Below, one piece after another: positions 1 through 5,978 of a stretch of 6,997 nt of DNA. The DNA is taken from contig SLLK01000113.1 in assembly GCA_007134115.1 (NCBI GenBank), positions 1 through 6,997 on the forward strand. The letters are read 5' to 3'. The DNA comes from Gammaproteobacteria bacterium. GTDB lineage: Bacteria; Pseudomonadota; Gammaproteobacteria; UBA5335; SLRW01. The translations under genes and the position numbers were made by a program. The notes under the pieces were generated by a model. The model worked only from the letters and a program-made list of their open reading frames with translations, did not search any database and had not been told where the DNA came from. Within the stretch, counting starts at the first letter, position 1, and the number at the start of each line of letters is the position of its first letter.

Positions 1-5
1 GAAGC

Positions 6-81
6 GGGCCGTTAGCTCAGTTGGTAGAGCACCGGACTTTTAATCCGTGTGTCGCAGGTTCGATCCCTGCACGGCCCACCA
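6..81 (+). tRNA. tRNA-Lys, anticodon TTT
   Basis: This is a complete cloverleaf. The 7-bp acceptor stem is 6-12 with 71-77 and is perfect. The D stem is GCTC 15-18 with GAGC 27-30 around loop AGTTGGTA. The anticodon arm is 32-36 with 44-48 around loop CTTTTAA, giving anticodon TTT at 39-41. The T arm is 54-58 with 66-70 around TTCGATC. The discriminator is A78 and CCA is encoded at 79-81. It decodes AAA/AAG as lysine. One oddity is the outermost anticodon-stem pair, C32 with T48, which is a mismatch where related tRNA-Lys genes usually have G-U or a Watson-Crick pair. The promoter lies outside the window. A partial degenerate copy of this gene follows at 191-240. The identity is secure. Confidence 0.98.
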
Positions 82-110
82 TATTTTTCAGTAAGTTATA
101 AGGCATAAAG

Positions 111-161
111 AAAAACCGGGGCTTGCTGTGTAGGCAGGCCATGACCTTAACCCGGTTTTTT
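111..161. terminator. Bidirectional terminator-like hairpin between tRNA-Lys and bepA
   Basis: AAAAACCGGG at 111-120 is a perfect 10-bp inverted repeat of CCCGGTTTTT at 151-160, with one more T at 161. Read on either strand, a GC core is followed by a run of five or six T, so the hairpin could end tRNA-Lys transcription on plus and bepA transcription on minus. The 30-base loop is long for an intrinsic terminator, but it carries an inner stem of 121-126 with 134-139 (one G-U pair) that would shorten it. The left arm also overlaps the strand that pairs with 230-240, so the two structures exclude each other. Confidence 0.65.
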
Positions 162-240
162 CGGAGCTACGTGACGATCAGCCGCACGGTGCACGGAGAC
201 GTGATCCGTGTGTCGCAAGTTCGATCCCTGCAAGCCCCGG
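116..240 (+). other. Degenerate tRNA-Lys-derived, tRNA-like element
   Basis: Bases 204-232 repeat tRNA bases 43-71 with a single change (G57 to A218). Resemblance extends upstream into the anticodon stem (GCACGGA at 191-197 against GCACCGGA in the tRNA). The copy can form a 6-bp anticodon-like stem (192-197 with 205-210) around a 7-base loop, GACGTGA. That loop has A at the normally invariant U33 position and would present CGT. The T arm (213-231 region) keeps the TTCGATC loop but has one A-C mismatch in its stem. The 3' acceptor strand AAGCCCC at 232-238 has no partner at the normal distance. It pairs perfectly with GGGGCTT at 118-124, and the match extends to 11 bp (116-126 with 230-240). 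No recognisable D arm or encoded CCA directly follows the acceptor. It could be a decayed duplicate, a trace of integration at the tRNA 3' end, or a structured small RNA. It is not a normal tRNA gene. Confidence 0.6.
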
Positions 241-261
241 AATTCCACGCTTCTTCGTCCC

Positions 262-1695
262 TTATGCATCCCTGATGCGTTGCAGCTCACGCAGTCTTGC
301 CTGCAATCGCTCACGTTGCATTTCGGTGAGTTCCTCGCGGCTCAGGCCGAGCTCCAGCTGGTTGATGGCCTCCTGCAGATTGCCGCGCATCATATTGTAA
401 TCCGCCAGGTAGATGTGGGCGTCCACGTTGCGTCCGGTGGCTTCAGCGGCATGTGCCTGCAGGCGTCGCACGCGCAGCGTGGGTTGGCCCGGGGTGTCGA
501 TACGGCCCAGCAGCGTATGGGCTTTTTCGGCGTCACCCTGGTCCAGCAACAGGCCGGCATACTCGATGCTCAGCGCGGGATTGCGCGGGAATATTTCCAG
601 TGCCCCGGCCAGGGTTTCGTGTGCCTGTTCGGTGCGATTACGGGCGATCTGTACGCGCGCCAGGGCTGTGCGCAAGGCCGGAATCTGCTGGTTCTCGCGC
701 ACCAATTCGGCGAGCAGTTCCTCGGCCGGTCCGGAGTCGCCGGCAGTGTGTCGGGCCAGCGCCAGGCCGTAGAGTGCAGCGACCCGTCGTGGCCCTTCCC
801 GCAGGCCCGCCTGCTCGCGGTAGTAGGCGGCGGCATCGCCGGCGCGGCGGGCGCTGCTTACGCGCAGACTGGCACGCACCAGCAGGTAGCTCATGCTGTC
901 ACTGGGTTCCACCTCGCCGATCTGCCGCGCCCGGTCGCGCGCTTCGGTTATGCGTGCGCTGGTCACGGGGTGGGTGCGAATGAAGTCACTGATGCCACCT
1001 TCCCGAAACCGGCTTTTTTCATCCATCTTGGCGAAGAAGCGGGCCATGCCCTCAGGATCGAAGCCGGCGCCGGCCATCAACTGAATGCCGATACGGTCGG
1101 CTTCATGTTCGAAGGCGTGGGTGTAGTTGATCATGTTCTGGACGGATGCTGCCATCCCGCCGGAAATGGCGCCGGCGACGATATTCGGGTCACCGGCGCC
1201 GAGCAGGATGGCCGCCAGAATGGCTGCGGAGGCGGCCATGTCTACGCCGCGCGTGGCCTCGATGCGCCGCGCAATGTGACGCTGCGTGACGTGGGTGATT
1301 TCATGAGCCAGCACGCCGGCGAGCTCACTTTCGTCGTCCGTTGCCAGCAGCAGTCCGGAATTAATGCCGATGAACCCGCCGGGCAGGGCAAAGGCGTTGA
1401 TTGACGGGTCACGGACGACGAAGAAGTTGAACGCCTGGTCAGGCTGGTCGGTTTGCGCCACCAGTCGCTGGCCCACTTCCTGTATGTAACTGTTGATTTC
1501 CGGGTCATCAATGATCAGGCCTTGCGCCCGGATGGCGTTCATCACCTGCTGGCCGAGGCGGCGTTCTTCTGCCGGGGACATCACGGAGTCCGCGCGATCA
1601 CCGATGCGCGGCAGGTCCACGGCCTTGAGCCCGGTGACCGGCAGCGCCGCGATCAGGGTCAGGGCTACAAGTTGCAGGAGACGAGGGTATTTCAA
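262..1695 (-). CDS. bepA: M48 metalloprotease/chaperone BepA (YfgC) with C-terminal TPR repeats
   Basis: The product is predicted to be a periplasmic zinc metalloprotease and chaperone. The family assists assembly, and degrades stalled forms, of outer-membrane proteins such as LptD and BamA. The 477-residue length is close to E. coli BepA (487). Residues 1-25 form a signal peptide (basic start, hydrophobic core, cleavage probably after LKA25). The M48 domain follows: HEITH at 131-135 supplies two zinc histidines and the active glutamate, E198 in EHEAD is the likely third ligand, and H242 in RTHP matches the regulatory/substrate histidine of BepA. Residues from about 265 to the end are helical TPR-like repeats. 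I chose a TTG start at 1693-1695 because it begins the signal peptide and has GGAGA upstream (10-base spacing). The frame stays open far upstream, but that stretch has no family character. It is divergent from the tusA-like gene and convergent with tRNA-Lys. Confidence 0.93.
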   Translation of the reverse strand: MKYPRLLQLVALTLIAALPVTGLKAVDLPRIGDRADSVMSPAEERRLGQQVMNAIRAQGLIIDDPEINSYIQEVGQRLVAQTDQPDQAFNFFVVRDPSINAFALPGGFIGINSGLLLATDDESELAGVLAHEITHVTQRHIARRIEATRGVDMAASAAILAAILLGAGDPNIVAGAISGGMAASVQNMINYTHAFEHEADRIGIQLMAGAGFDPEGMARFFAKMDEKSRFREGGISDFIRTHPVTSARITEARDRARQIGEVEPSDSMSYLLVRASLRVSSARRAGDAAAYYREQAGLREGPRRVAALYGLALARHTAGDSGPAEELLAELVRENQQIPALRTALARVQIARNRTEQAHETLAGALEIFPRNPALSIEYAGLLLDQGDAEKAHTLLGRIDTPGQPTLRVRRLQAHAAEATGRNVDAHIYLADYNMMRGNLQEAINQLELGLSREELTEMQRERLQARLRELQRIRDA

Positions 1696-1746
1696 AGGAA
1701 CAGATTCTCCAGATGTGATTGGCCGCTTGGTGTCGTTTGGACCCGG

Positions 1747-1752
1747 ATTATG
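1747..1752 (-). promoter_or_regulatory. Possible -10 element for bepA
   Basis: Read on the minus strand this is CATAAT, one base from the TATAAT consensus. It lies about 52 bases upstream of the bepA TTG start, which would give a leader of roughly 45 bases. There is no convincing -35 hexamer at 16-18 bases, so this is a weak call. The 161-base gap between bepA and the tusA-like gene (1696-1856) must hold divergent promoters. I see no clear plus-strand promoter or operator in it. Confidence 0.3.
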
Positions 1753-1856
1753 CGATGGTGTTCCGCCGGGCCGCGCCTGGCAAACTTTGGCAACAGCCTG
1801 ACGATACATTAAGATGCAGATGCAATCATCATCGCCCGCAGGAGTGCTCGTCCCCG

Positions 1857-2090
1857 GTGGCCAGCTATGACAAAAAGCTTGATCTGAGCGGTGTGTCGGC
1901 GCCGGCCAATCTGTTGCGGGTGCGCAAGGCGCTGGAACAGATGGACGTGGGTCAGACACTGCTCGTGTTCACCGATGCCCGGCGCCCGGAACGTGATTTT
2001 GCAGCGTTGGGGGCACAGGAAGGATACAACCTGCTGGGCAAGCAAAAGATCGATACGGGCGGCTATCATTTTGCCTTCCGCAAGACCTGA
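1857..2090 (+). CDS. TusA-family (SirA-like) protein lacking the catalytic cysteine
   Basis: The 77-residue protein has the TusA fold signature throughout: LDLSGV at 8-13, LLRVRKALEQM at 19-29, GQTLLVFTD at 32-40, then DF near 47-48, GYNLL at 56-60 and a C-terminal GGYHFAFRK. Active TusA proteins relay sulfur as a persulfide on the cysteine of a CPxP motif. Here that motif reads SAPAN at 14-18, so the cysteine is alanine (codon GCG), and the protein contains no cysteine. It therefore cannot carry sulfur in the usual way. The start is GTG at 1857, since residues upstream do not look like the family. GGAG at 1841-1844 is 12 bases away, a loose spacing. From memory, the P. aeruginosa gene at this position (PA1006, beside perM and bepA) is a TusA-like protein linked to molybdenum homeostasis. 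perM follows after 76 bases and may be co-transcribed. Family assignment is firm; function is open. Confidence 0.82.
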   Translation: MASYDKKLDLSGVSAPANLLRVRKALEQMDVGQTLLVFTDARRPERDFAALGAQEGYNLLGKQKIDTGGYHFAFRKT

Positions 2091-2166
2091 CCGGGTCCGG
2101 TGACAACGTCTTTCGGGCATGCCTGCTATGGTGCCCGTGCTCATGGTGCGTAACAGGAAGTAATTC

Positions 2167-3240
2167 ATGGATGCCGTAAAGGCGTGGTTCCAGCGCTACT
2201 TTTCCGATCCGCAGGTGGTTTTCCTTGCCATCAGCCTGCTGGTCGGGCTGTTGCTGGTGGTCTGGTTTGGCAACCTCATGGCACCGGTGATCGCCAGCGT
2301 GATTCTGGCCTATCTGCTGGAAGGCCTGGTGCGACAGATGGAGCTCTGGCGCATTCCGCGGCTGGCGGCGGTGACCCTGGTTTTCCTGATCTTCCTTGCC
2401 TTGCTGTTTTTTCTCATTGTGGCAGTCGTACCGGTGCTGGTGCGCCAGGTGACCCAGTTGGTCCAGCAGATGCCGATCATGATCGACGAAGGCCAGCGCC
2501 TGCTGGAGACCCTGCCAGAGCAATACCCCATGATTTTCAGCGAAGATCAGCTCCAGCAGTTCATGGCCGGCATCGGCGATGAAGTGACGCTGTTTCGCCA
2601 GGAAGTGCTTTCGCGCACCCTGTCCTTTGGCGTGGGCTTGCTGACCTTCATGGTCTACGTGGTGCTGATGCCTATTCTCGTCTTCTTCATGCTCAAGGAT
2701 AAGCACGCCATCCTGGCCTGGTTTGGCCGTTATCTGCCCAGCAACCGGGGTCTTGCCGCCCAGGTCTGGACGGAAGTGGATGAGCAGGTCGGCAACTATG
2801 TGCGGGGCAAGATCTGGGAAATCATCCTTGTCTGGGTGGTGACCTACATCACTTTCAGTCTGCTGGGTCTGGAGTACGCCATGCTGATGGCCGCGCTGAC
2901 CGGTTTCTCGGTACTGATTCCGTATATCGGTGCCACCGTTGTCACCGTGCCGGTGGCCGCTGTCGCCTATTTCCAGTTCGGCCTGACCAGCGAATTCGCC
3001 TATATCCTGATCGCCTACGGGGTCATCCAGTTTATAGACGGCAATATCCTGGTGCCCATACTGTTCTCCGAGGTGGTCAACCTGCACCCGGTGGCCATTA
3101 TCGTGGCCATCCTGTTCTTCGGCGGCATCTGGGGTTTCTGGGGCATTTTCTTTGCGATCCCGCTGGCCACGCTGGTGCAGGCCGTGCTGCGTGCCTGGCC
3201 ACGCCAGGACCGACCACCTGAGCCGGACGCTGCCGGCTGA
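2167..3240 (+). CDS. perM: PerM/AI-2E family inner-membrane transporter (UPF0118)
   Basis: This 357-residue polytopic membrane protein matches the usual family length (E. coli PerM is about 353). Hydrophobic segments lie near residues 17-36, 38-54, 67-92, 154-176, 217-235, 237-269, 277-300 and 308-341, with a soluble stretch at about 95-150. Family motifs include FFMLKDK (173-179), YVRGKI (211-216), FSVLIPYIGA (247-256), the DGNILVP stretch from 291 with NLHP at 305-308, and GIFFAIPLA (326-334). The family is often labelled an autoinducer-2 exporter from TqsA, but members also act as ion antiporters and the PerM substrate is not settled. The ATG at 2167 has AGGAAG at 2155-2160, six bases upstream. 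It sits downstream of the tusA-like gene and converges on the CPFC gene with a 37-base gap. Confidence 0.9.
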   Translation: MDAVKAWFQRYFSDPQVVFLAISLLVGLLLVVWFGNLMAPVIASVILAYLLEGLVRQMELWRIPRLAAVTLVFLIFLALLFFLIVAVVPVLVRQVTQLVQQMPIMIDEGQRLLETLPEQYPMIFSEDQLQQFMAGIGDEVTLFRQEVLSRTLSFGVGLLTFMVYVVLMPILVFFMLKDKHAILAWFGRYLPSNRGLAAQVWTEVDEQVGNYVRGKIWEIILVWVVTYITFSLLGLEYAMLMAALTGFSVLIPYIGATVVTVPVAAVAYFQFGLTSEFAYILIAYGVIQFIDGNILVPILFSEVVNLHPVAIIVAILFFGGIWGFWGIFFAIPLATLVQAVLRAWPRQDRPPEPDAAG

Positions 3241-3252
3241 AGTCGGTCCGGC

Positions 3253-3271
3253 CCGGGGCGCACCTGCCCGG
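3253..3271. terminator. Weak GC hairpin between convergent perM and CPFC genes
   Basis: CCGGG at 3253-3257 pairs with CCCGG at 3267-3271 around a 9-base loop, inside the 37-base gap between two convergent stop codons. No T run follows on either strand, so it is at best part of a poor terminator. Nothing else in the gap could end transcription of either gene. Confidence 0.25.
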
Positions 3272-3277
3272 ATTCCC

Positions 3278-3814
3278 TTATGTTTCGTGGATGAAAGACT
3301 CGATCCGCTCCAGCGGGATATGGTCGCTGGTATTGCGTCCGTACCAGGTATCCACGATGCGGCCTTCTTCGTCGATCAGGAAGTCCGCGGGCACCAGCTT
3401 GACGTGTGGGTTGGGCCGTGGCCGTCCGCCGGTGCGAATCCCCCGGTAAATTCGGGGCATGCGAAACAGCAGGGCCTTGAGCAAGGCCATGGCGGAATGT
3501 TCCACGCCGTACTGGTTGTACACATCAAGGTGCGGGTCGCTGACCATGCGAAACGGGCGTGGGTAGCGCGCCACATGCGCCTTGACCTCATGCGCAGGTG
3601 AACTGAAGAAGGTGATGACCTCGAGGTTCTCCTGCTGCCACGCCTTATACTGATGGGTCATTTCGTAGATGCGGAAGTTGCAGAAGGGGCAGGCCGCGTC
3701 GCGAAAGAACGACAGAATGACTTTGGTGCCCAGATAGTCATCCAGACGTATGGGCTGGTCATAAATATCGACAGTATTGAAGCCGGCGGCTTTTTCGGGC
3801 GCCTTGATGCGCAT
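3278..3814 (-). CDS. Peroxiredoxin-like (AhpC/TSA, thioredoxin-fold) protein with CPFC motif
   Basis: The 178-residue protein has a thioredoxin fold of the AhpC/TSA superfamily. It opens with a short lead-in (GFNTVDIYDQPIRLDD at 11-26), then a beta strand VILSFFRDAACPFC with the redox motif CPFC at 42-45. Next come a helix and LEVITFFSS. The C-terminal part PADFLIDEEGRIVDTWYG is typical of peroxiredoxin-like proteins. It resembles the 'peroxiredoxin-like 2' group, whose CPFC could act as a peroxidatic centre or a disulfide reductase; the substrate is unknown. No signal peptide is visible, so it is probably cytoplasmic. The ATG at 3814 has AGGAG six bases upstream. An in-frame ATG nine codons earlier (3841) has no good ribosome site. 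It is the last of three minus-strand genes, 140 bases after the PhoH gene, and may have its own promoter. Confidence 0.8.
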   Translation of the reverse strand: MRIKAPEKAAGFNTVDIYDQPIRLDDYLGTKVILSFFRDAACPFCNFRIYEMTHQYKAWQQENLEVITFFSSPAHEVKAHVARYPRPFRMVSDPHLDVYNQYGVEHSAMALLKALLFRMPRIYRGIRTGGRPRPNPHVKLVPADFLIDEEGRIVDTWYGRNTSDHIPLERIESFIHET

Positions 3815-3843
3815 GGGGTGCTCCTGTTTTGTGGGGTACATCC

Positions 3844-3849
3844 GTTATA
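3844..3849 (-). promoter_or_regulatory. Possible -10 element for the CPFC gene
   Basis: The minus strand reads TATAAC (five of six to TATAAT) about 30 bases upstream of the chosen start. I find no good -35 partner at 16-18 bases. The 140-base gap 3815-3954 shows no strong terminator for the upstream PhoH gene, so read-through is equally possible. Confidence 0.25.
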
Positions 3850-3954
3850 CGCACCCAGGATGCGCCTGGATGCAGTGCGGCGTATTACGGCGGACGTCGG
3901 CCCGGCGTGCAGGCTTTGCCATGGGTGACGTGATCAGCGACAGGCCGGGTGCGC

Positions 3955-5364
3955 TCAGAGGTGGTCCGAGGCAAAGTCCGCCAGACGCGAGCGCTCGCCA
4001 CGCAGCAGCGTGACATGGCCGCTGTGGGGCCACTGGCGGAAACGATCAACGACATAGGTCAGCCCTGAAGTGGTCTCCGTCAGGTAGGGTGTATCGATCT
4101 GCGAGATATTGCCCAGGCAGATGATCTTGGTGCCGGGGCCGGCGCGGGTAATCAGCGTTTTCATCTGTTTGGCCGTCAGGTTCTGGGCTTCGTCGATAAT
4201 CAGGTATTTGTTGACGAAGGTGCGCCCGCGCATGAAGTTCAGCGAGCGGATCTTGATGCGGTTGCTGAGCAGGTCCTGGGTGGCAGCGCGGCCCCAGTCA
4301 CCGCCGTCGCTTTCGGTGAGTACTTCCAGATTGTCCATCAGCGCGCCCATCCAGGGCGTCATCTTTTCTTCTTCGGTGCCCGGCAGAAAGCCTATGTCCT
4401 CGCCGACCGGGATGGTCACCCGGGTGACGATGATCTCGCGATACAGGTTGCTCTCCAGTGACTGGGCAAGCCCGGCGGCCAGTGCGAGCATGGTCTTGCC
4501 GGTGCCGGCGGCACCGAGCAGTGAGATAAAATCGATTTCCGGGTCCATCAGCATGTTGAGCGCGAAATTCTGCTCGCGGTTGCGCGCGTACACACCCCAT
4601 ACCGGTTGCTGGCTGCGGTAGTCGTGCAGCCGTTCGATGACCGCCTCGTCCTTGCCTGTTTCGCGCACAATGGCCTCGAAGTCTTCTTCGTCGGCCAGGT
4701 ACAGGCACTGGTTTGGCGACCAGTGGGCGACACGCGGCCCGCGTATGCGGTAGAACGCGCGGCCGTTCTCCTGCCATGACTGCAGATCCGCGGCGTGCGT
4801 CTCCCAGAAGTCGACGGACAGTTCCTCGGTGCCGGAAAACAGCAGGTCCACATCTTCCAGCACCTGGTCGTTGTAATAATCCTCGGCGCGTATACCCAGT
4901 ACGCTGGCCTTGATGCGCAGGTTGATGTCCTTGGAAACGAGGATGACGGCGATATCCGGGAACTGTTTCTGCAGCCCGATAACCGTGGCCAGAATGCTGT
5001 TGTCGGGTTTGTTGCCGGGCAGGTTCCGGGGCAGCTCGCCCAGCACGTGGCGGGTCTGGAAGAACAGGCGGCCGCTGCCATCGGGGCTGTCCCCGTTCTG
5101 GTAGCGGATGCGGTTGACCGGCAGGCCGTTGTCGATGGCCTCCTTGTCCTGGTCCTGCATCAGTTCGTCGAGAAAACGACTCACCTGGCGCACGTTGCGG
5201 GCGACCTCGGAGAGGCCTTTTTTGGCGCCATCAAGTTCCTCGAGCACGACCATGGGGATGAATACGTCATGTTCGTGGAAGCGAAAAATCGCCGTGGGGT
5301 CGTGCATCAGCACGTTGGTGTCGAGTACAAACAGTCGGCCGGAGCGTTGACGCGGTGTATTCAC
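3955..5364 (-). CDS. PIN-PhoH protein (PhoH2-like RNA helicase/ribonuclease ATPase)
   Basis: The 469-residue protein joins two domains. Residues 1 to about 150 are a PIN nuclease domain: LDTNVLMHD at 14-22 gives D15, LEELDG at 41-46 gives the acidic E42/E43, KPDNSIL at 119-125 gives D121 and SKDINLR at 144-150 gives D146, so the acidic metal site looks intact. Residues about 255-469 are a PhoH P-loop ATPase: Walker A GAAGTGKT at 284-291, Walker B YLIIDEAQN at 387-395, LGNISQID at 417-424 and the family motif GERSRLADFA at 456-465. Characterised PhoH2 proteins unwind and cleave RNA with ATP, and some form toxin-antitoxin pairs with an upstream phoAT gene. No such antitoxin frame precedes this gene. 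It is cytoplasmic. The start is GTG at 5362-5364 with GAGG six bases upstream. It lies 121 bases downstream of bcp, with hairpins in the gap. The name PhoH should not be taken as proof of phosphate control. Confidence 0.92.
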   Translation of the reverse strand: MNTPRQRSGRLFVLDTNVLMHDPTAIFRFHEHDVFIPMVVLEELDGAKKGLSEVARNVRQVSRFLDELMQDQDKEAIDNGLPVNRIRYQNGDSPDGSGRLFFQTRHVLGELPRNLPGNKPDNSILATVIGLQKQFPDIAVILVSKDINLRIKASVLGIRAEDYYNDQVLEDVDLLFSGTEELSVDFWETHAADLQSWQENGRAFYRIRGPRVAHWSPNQCLYLADEEDFEAIVRETGKDEAVIERLHDYRSQQPVWGVYARNREQNFALNMLMDPEIDFISLLGAAGTGKTMLALAAGLAQSLESNLYREIIVTRVTIPVGEDIGFLPGTEEEKMTPWMGALMDNLEVLTESDGGDWGRAATQDLLSNRIKIRSLNFMRGRTFVNKYLIIDEAQNLTAKQMKTLITRAGPGTKIICLGNISQIDTPYLTETTSGLTYVVDRFRQWPHSGHVTLLRGERSRLADFASDHL

Positions 5365-5394
5365 GTGGGACCTCGCTGGCTACCCGATACCGGT

Positions 5395-5420
5395 CCGGTG
5401 ACGGGCGGTCCCGTCGCCGG
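5395..5420 (-). promoter_or_regulatory. Strong hairpin in the leader of the PIN-PhoH gene
   Basis: Bases 5395-5405 and 5410-5420 form an 11-position inverted repeat around a 4-base loop. On the plus strand one pair is a T-G wobble. On the minus strand, the sense strand for this gene, that position becomes a C-A mismatch, leaving 10 pairs. It ends about 31 bases upstream of the GTG start, just before the ribosome site. It has no T run on either side, so it is not an intrinsic terminator. It may be an RNA leader structure, a palindromic operator or a short repeated palindrome. Confidence 0.4.
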
Positions 5421-5446
5421 CGATGTTTCTGCCATGGTACTGCAAA

Positions 5447-5471
5447 CCCCGGGCGCAGGGGTGGCCCGGGG
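5447..5471 (-). terminator. Possible terminator or attenuator after bcp
   Basis: CCCCGGG at 5447-5453 and CCCGGGG at 5465-5471 form a perfect 7-bp GC stem with an 11-base loop, starting 15 bases after the bcp stop codon. On the minus strand only three T follow, so termination is likely partial. Transcription from bcp could then continue into the PIN-PhoH gene. Confidence 0.4.
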
Positions 5472-5485
5472 CAATCTGTGGCTGC

Positions 5486-5965
5486 TCAGGCCTGGTTTTC
5501 CAGTTCGCGCACCGCGGCCAGCACTTCCTCTACATGACCGTCGACCTTGACCTTGCGCCATTCGCGGCGCAGTACGCCGCGGCGATCAATCAGGAATGTG
5601 CTGCGCTCCACGCCCATCACCTTGCGCCCGTACATGTTCTTCTCGCGGATCACATCAAACAGCCGGCACAGCGCTTCATCCGGGTCCGAGATGAGATCAA
5701 ACGGGAAGCCGTATTTCTGGCGGAAATTCTCGTGCGCCTTGAGGCTGTCACGGCTCACACCCAGTATTTCCGTGTCGAGGCGGCTGAATTCCTCGTAGTG
5801 CCCGGCAAAATCATTGCCCTCGGTCGTGCAGCCCGGCGTGTTGTCCTTGGGGTAGAAATACAGCACCAGATTGCGGCCTTGCAAGGCCTCGCTGCGAATG
5901 GTCCGCTCGCTGGTGGCGGCGGCTTCGAAGGCGGGGGCCGGCTGGTCGATGGCGACACTTGTCAT
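5486..5965 (-). CDS. bcp: Thioredoxin-dependent thiol peroxidase Bcp (PrxQ-type peroxiredoxin)
   Basis: The enzyme reduces hydrogen peroxide and organic hydroperoxides in the cytoplasm, using thioredoxin-type donors. Its 159 residues match the family (E. coli Bcp has 156). The active-site stretch LYFYPKDNTPGC places the peroxidatic cysteine at C46, with T43 as the conserved threonine. HENFRQKYGFPFDLISD (78-94) and VERSTFLIDRRGVLRREW (119-136) are strongly conserved. E. coli Bcp has a resolving cysteine five residues after the first; here that position (51) is Asn. The only other cysteine is C100 in DEALC, so this is either a 1-Cys type or uses another resolving partner, as I recall for the Pseudomonas protein. 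The ATG at 5965 has AGGAGA seven bases upstream; the longer frame upstream is not family-like. It heads the minus-strand group bcp, PIN-PhoH, CPFC and is divergent from dapA. Confidence 0.95.
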   Translation of the reverse strand: MTSVAIDQPAPAFEAAATSERTIRSEALQGRNLVLYFYPKDNTPGCTTEGNDFAGHYEEFSRLDTEILGVSRDSLKAHENFRQKYGFPFDLISDPDEALCRLFDVIREKNMYGRKVMGVERSTFLIDRRGVLRREWRKVKVDGHVEEVLAAVRELENQA

Positions 5966-5978
5966 GGGCTGTTCTCCT

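Noticed and set aside
118..247. A second functional tRNA or a tmRNA
   Set aside because: There is no D arm, no U33 in the anticodon-like loop, a mismatch in the T stem and no CCA at the proper place. It is far too short for a tmRNA and has no tag reading frame or pseudoknot pattern I can see.
208..1404. 398-codon plus-strand open frame antisense to bepA
   Set aside because: It overlies a full, motif-bearing bepA on the other strand, starts inside the tRNA-like copy, and its protein shows no family motif. Such frames are common opposite GC-rich genes.
1696..1959. An 88-residue N-terminal extension of BepA
   Set aside because: It would place the clear signal peptide in the interior and the added residues are not family-like. 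It also overlaps the start of the tusA-like gene on the other strand.
1969..3087. 372-codon minus-strand open frame opposite the tusA-like gene and perM
   Set aside because: The composition is rich in His, Gln and Asp, as expected for the reverse complement of membrane-protein codons. It shows no ribosome site or domain.
4795..5550. 251-codon plus-strand open frame opposite the PIN-PhoH gene
   Set aside because: The minus strand has an intact two-domain protein across the same bases; this frame has no supporting feature.
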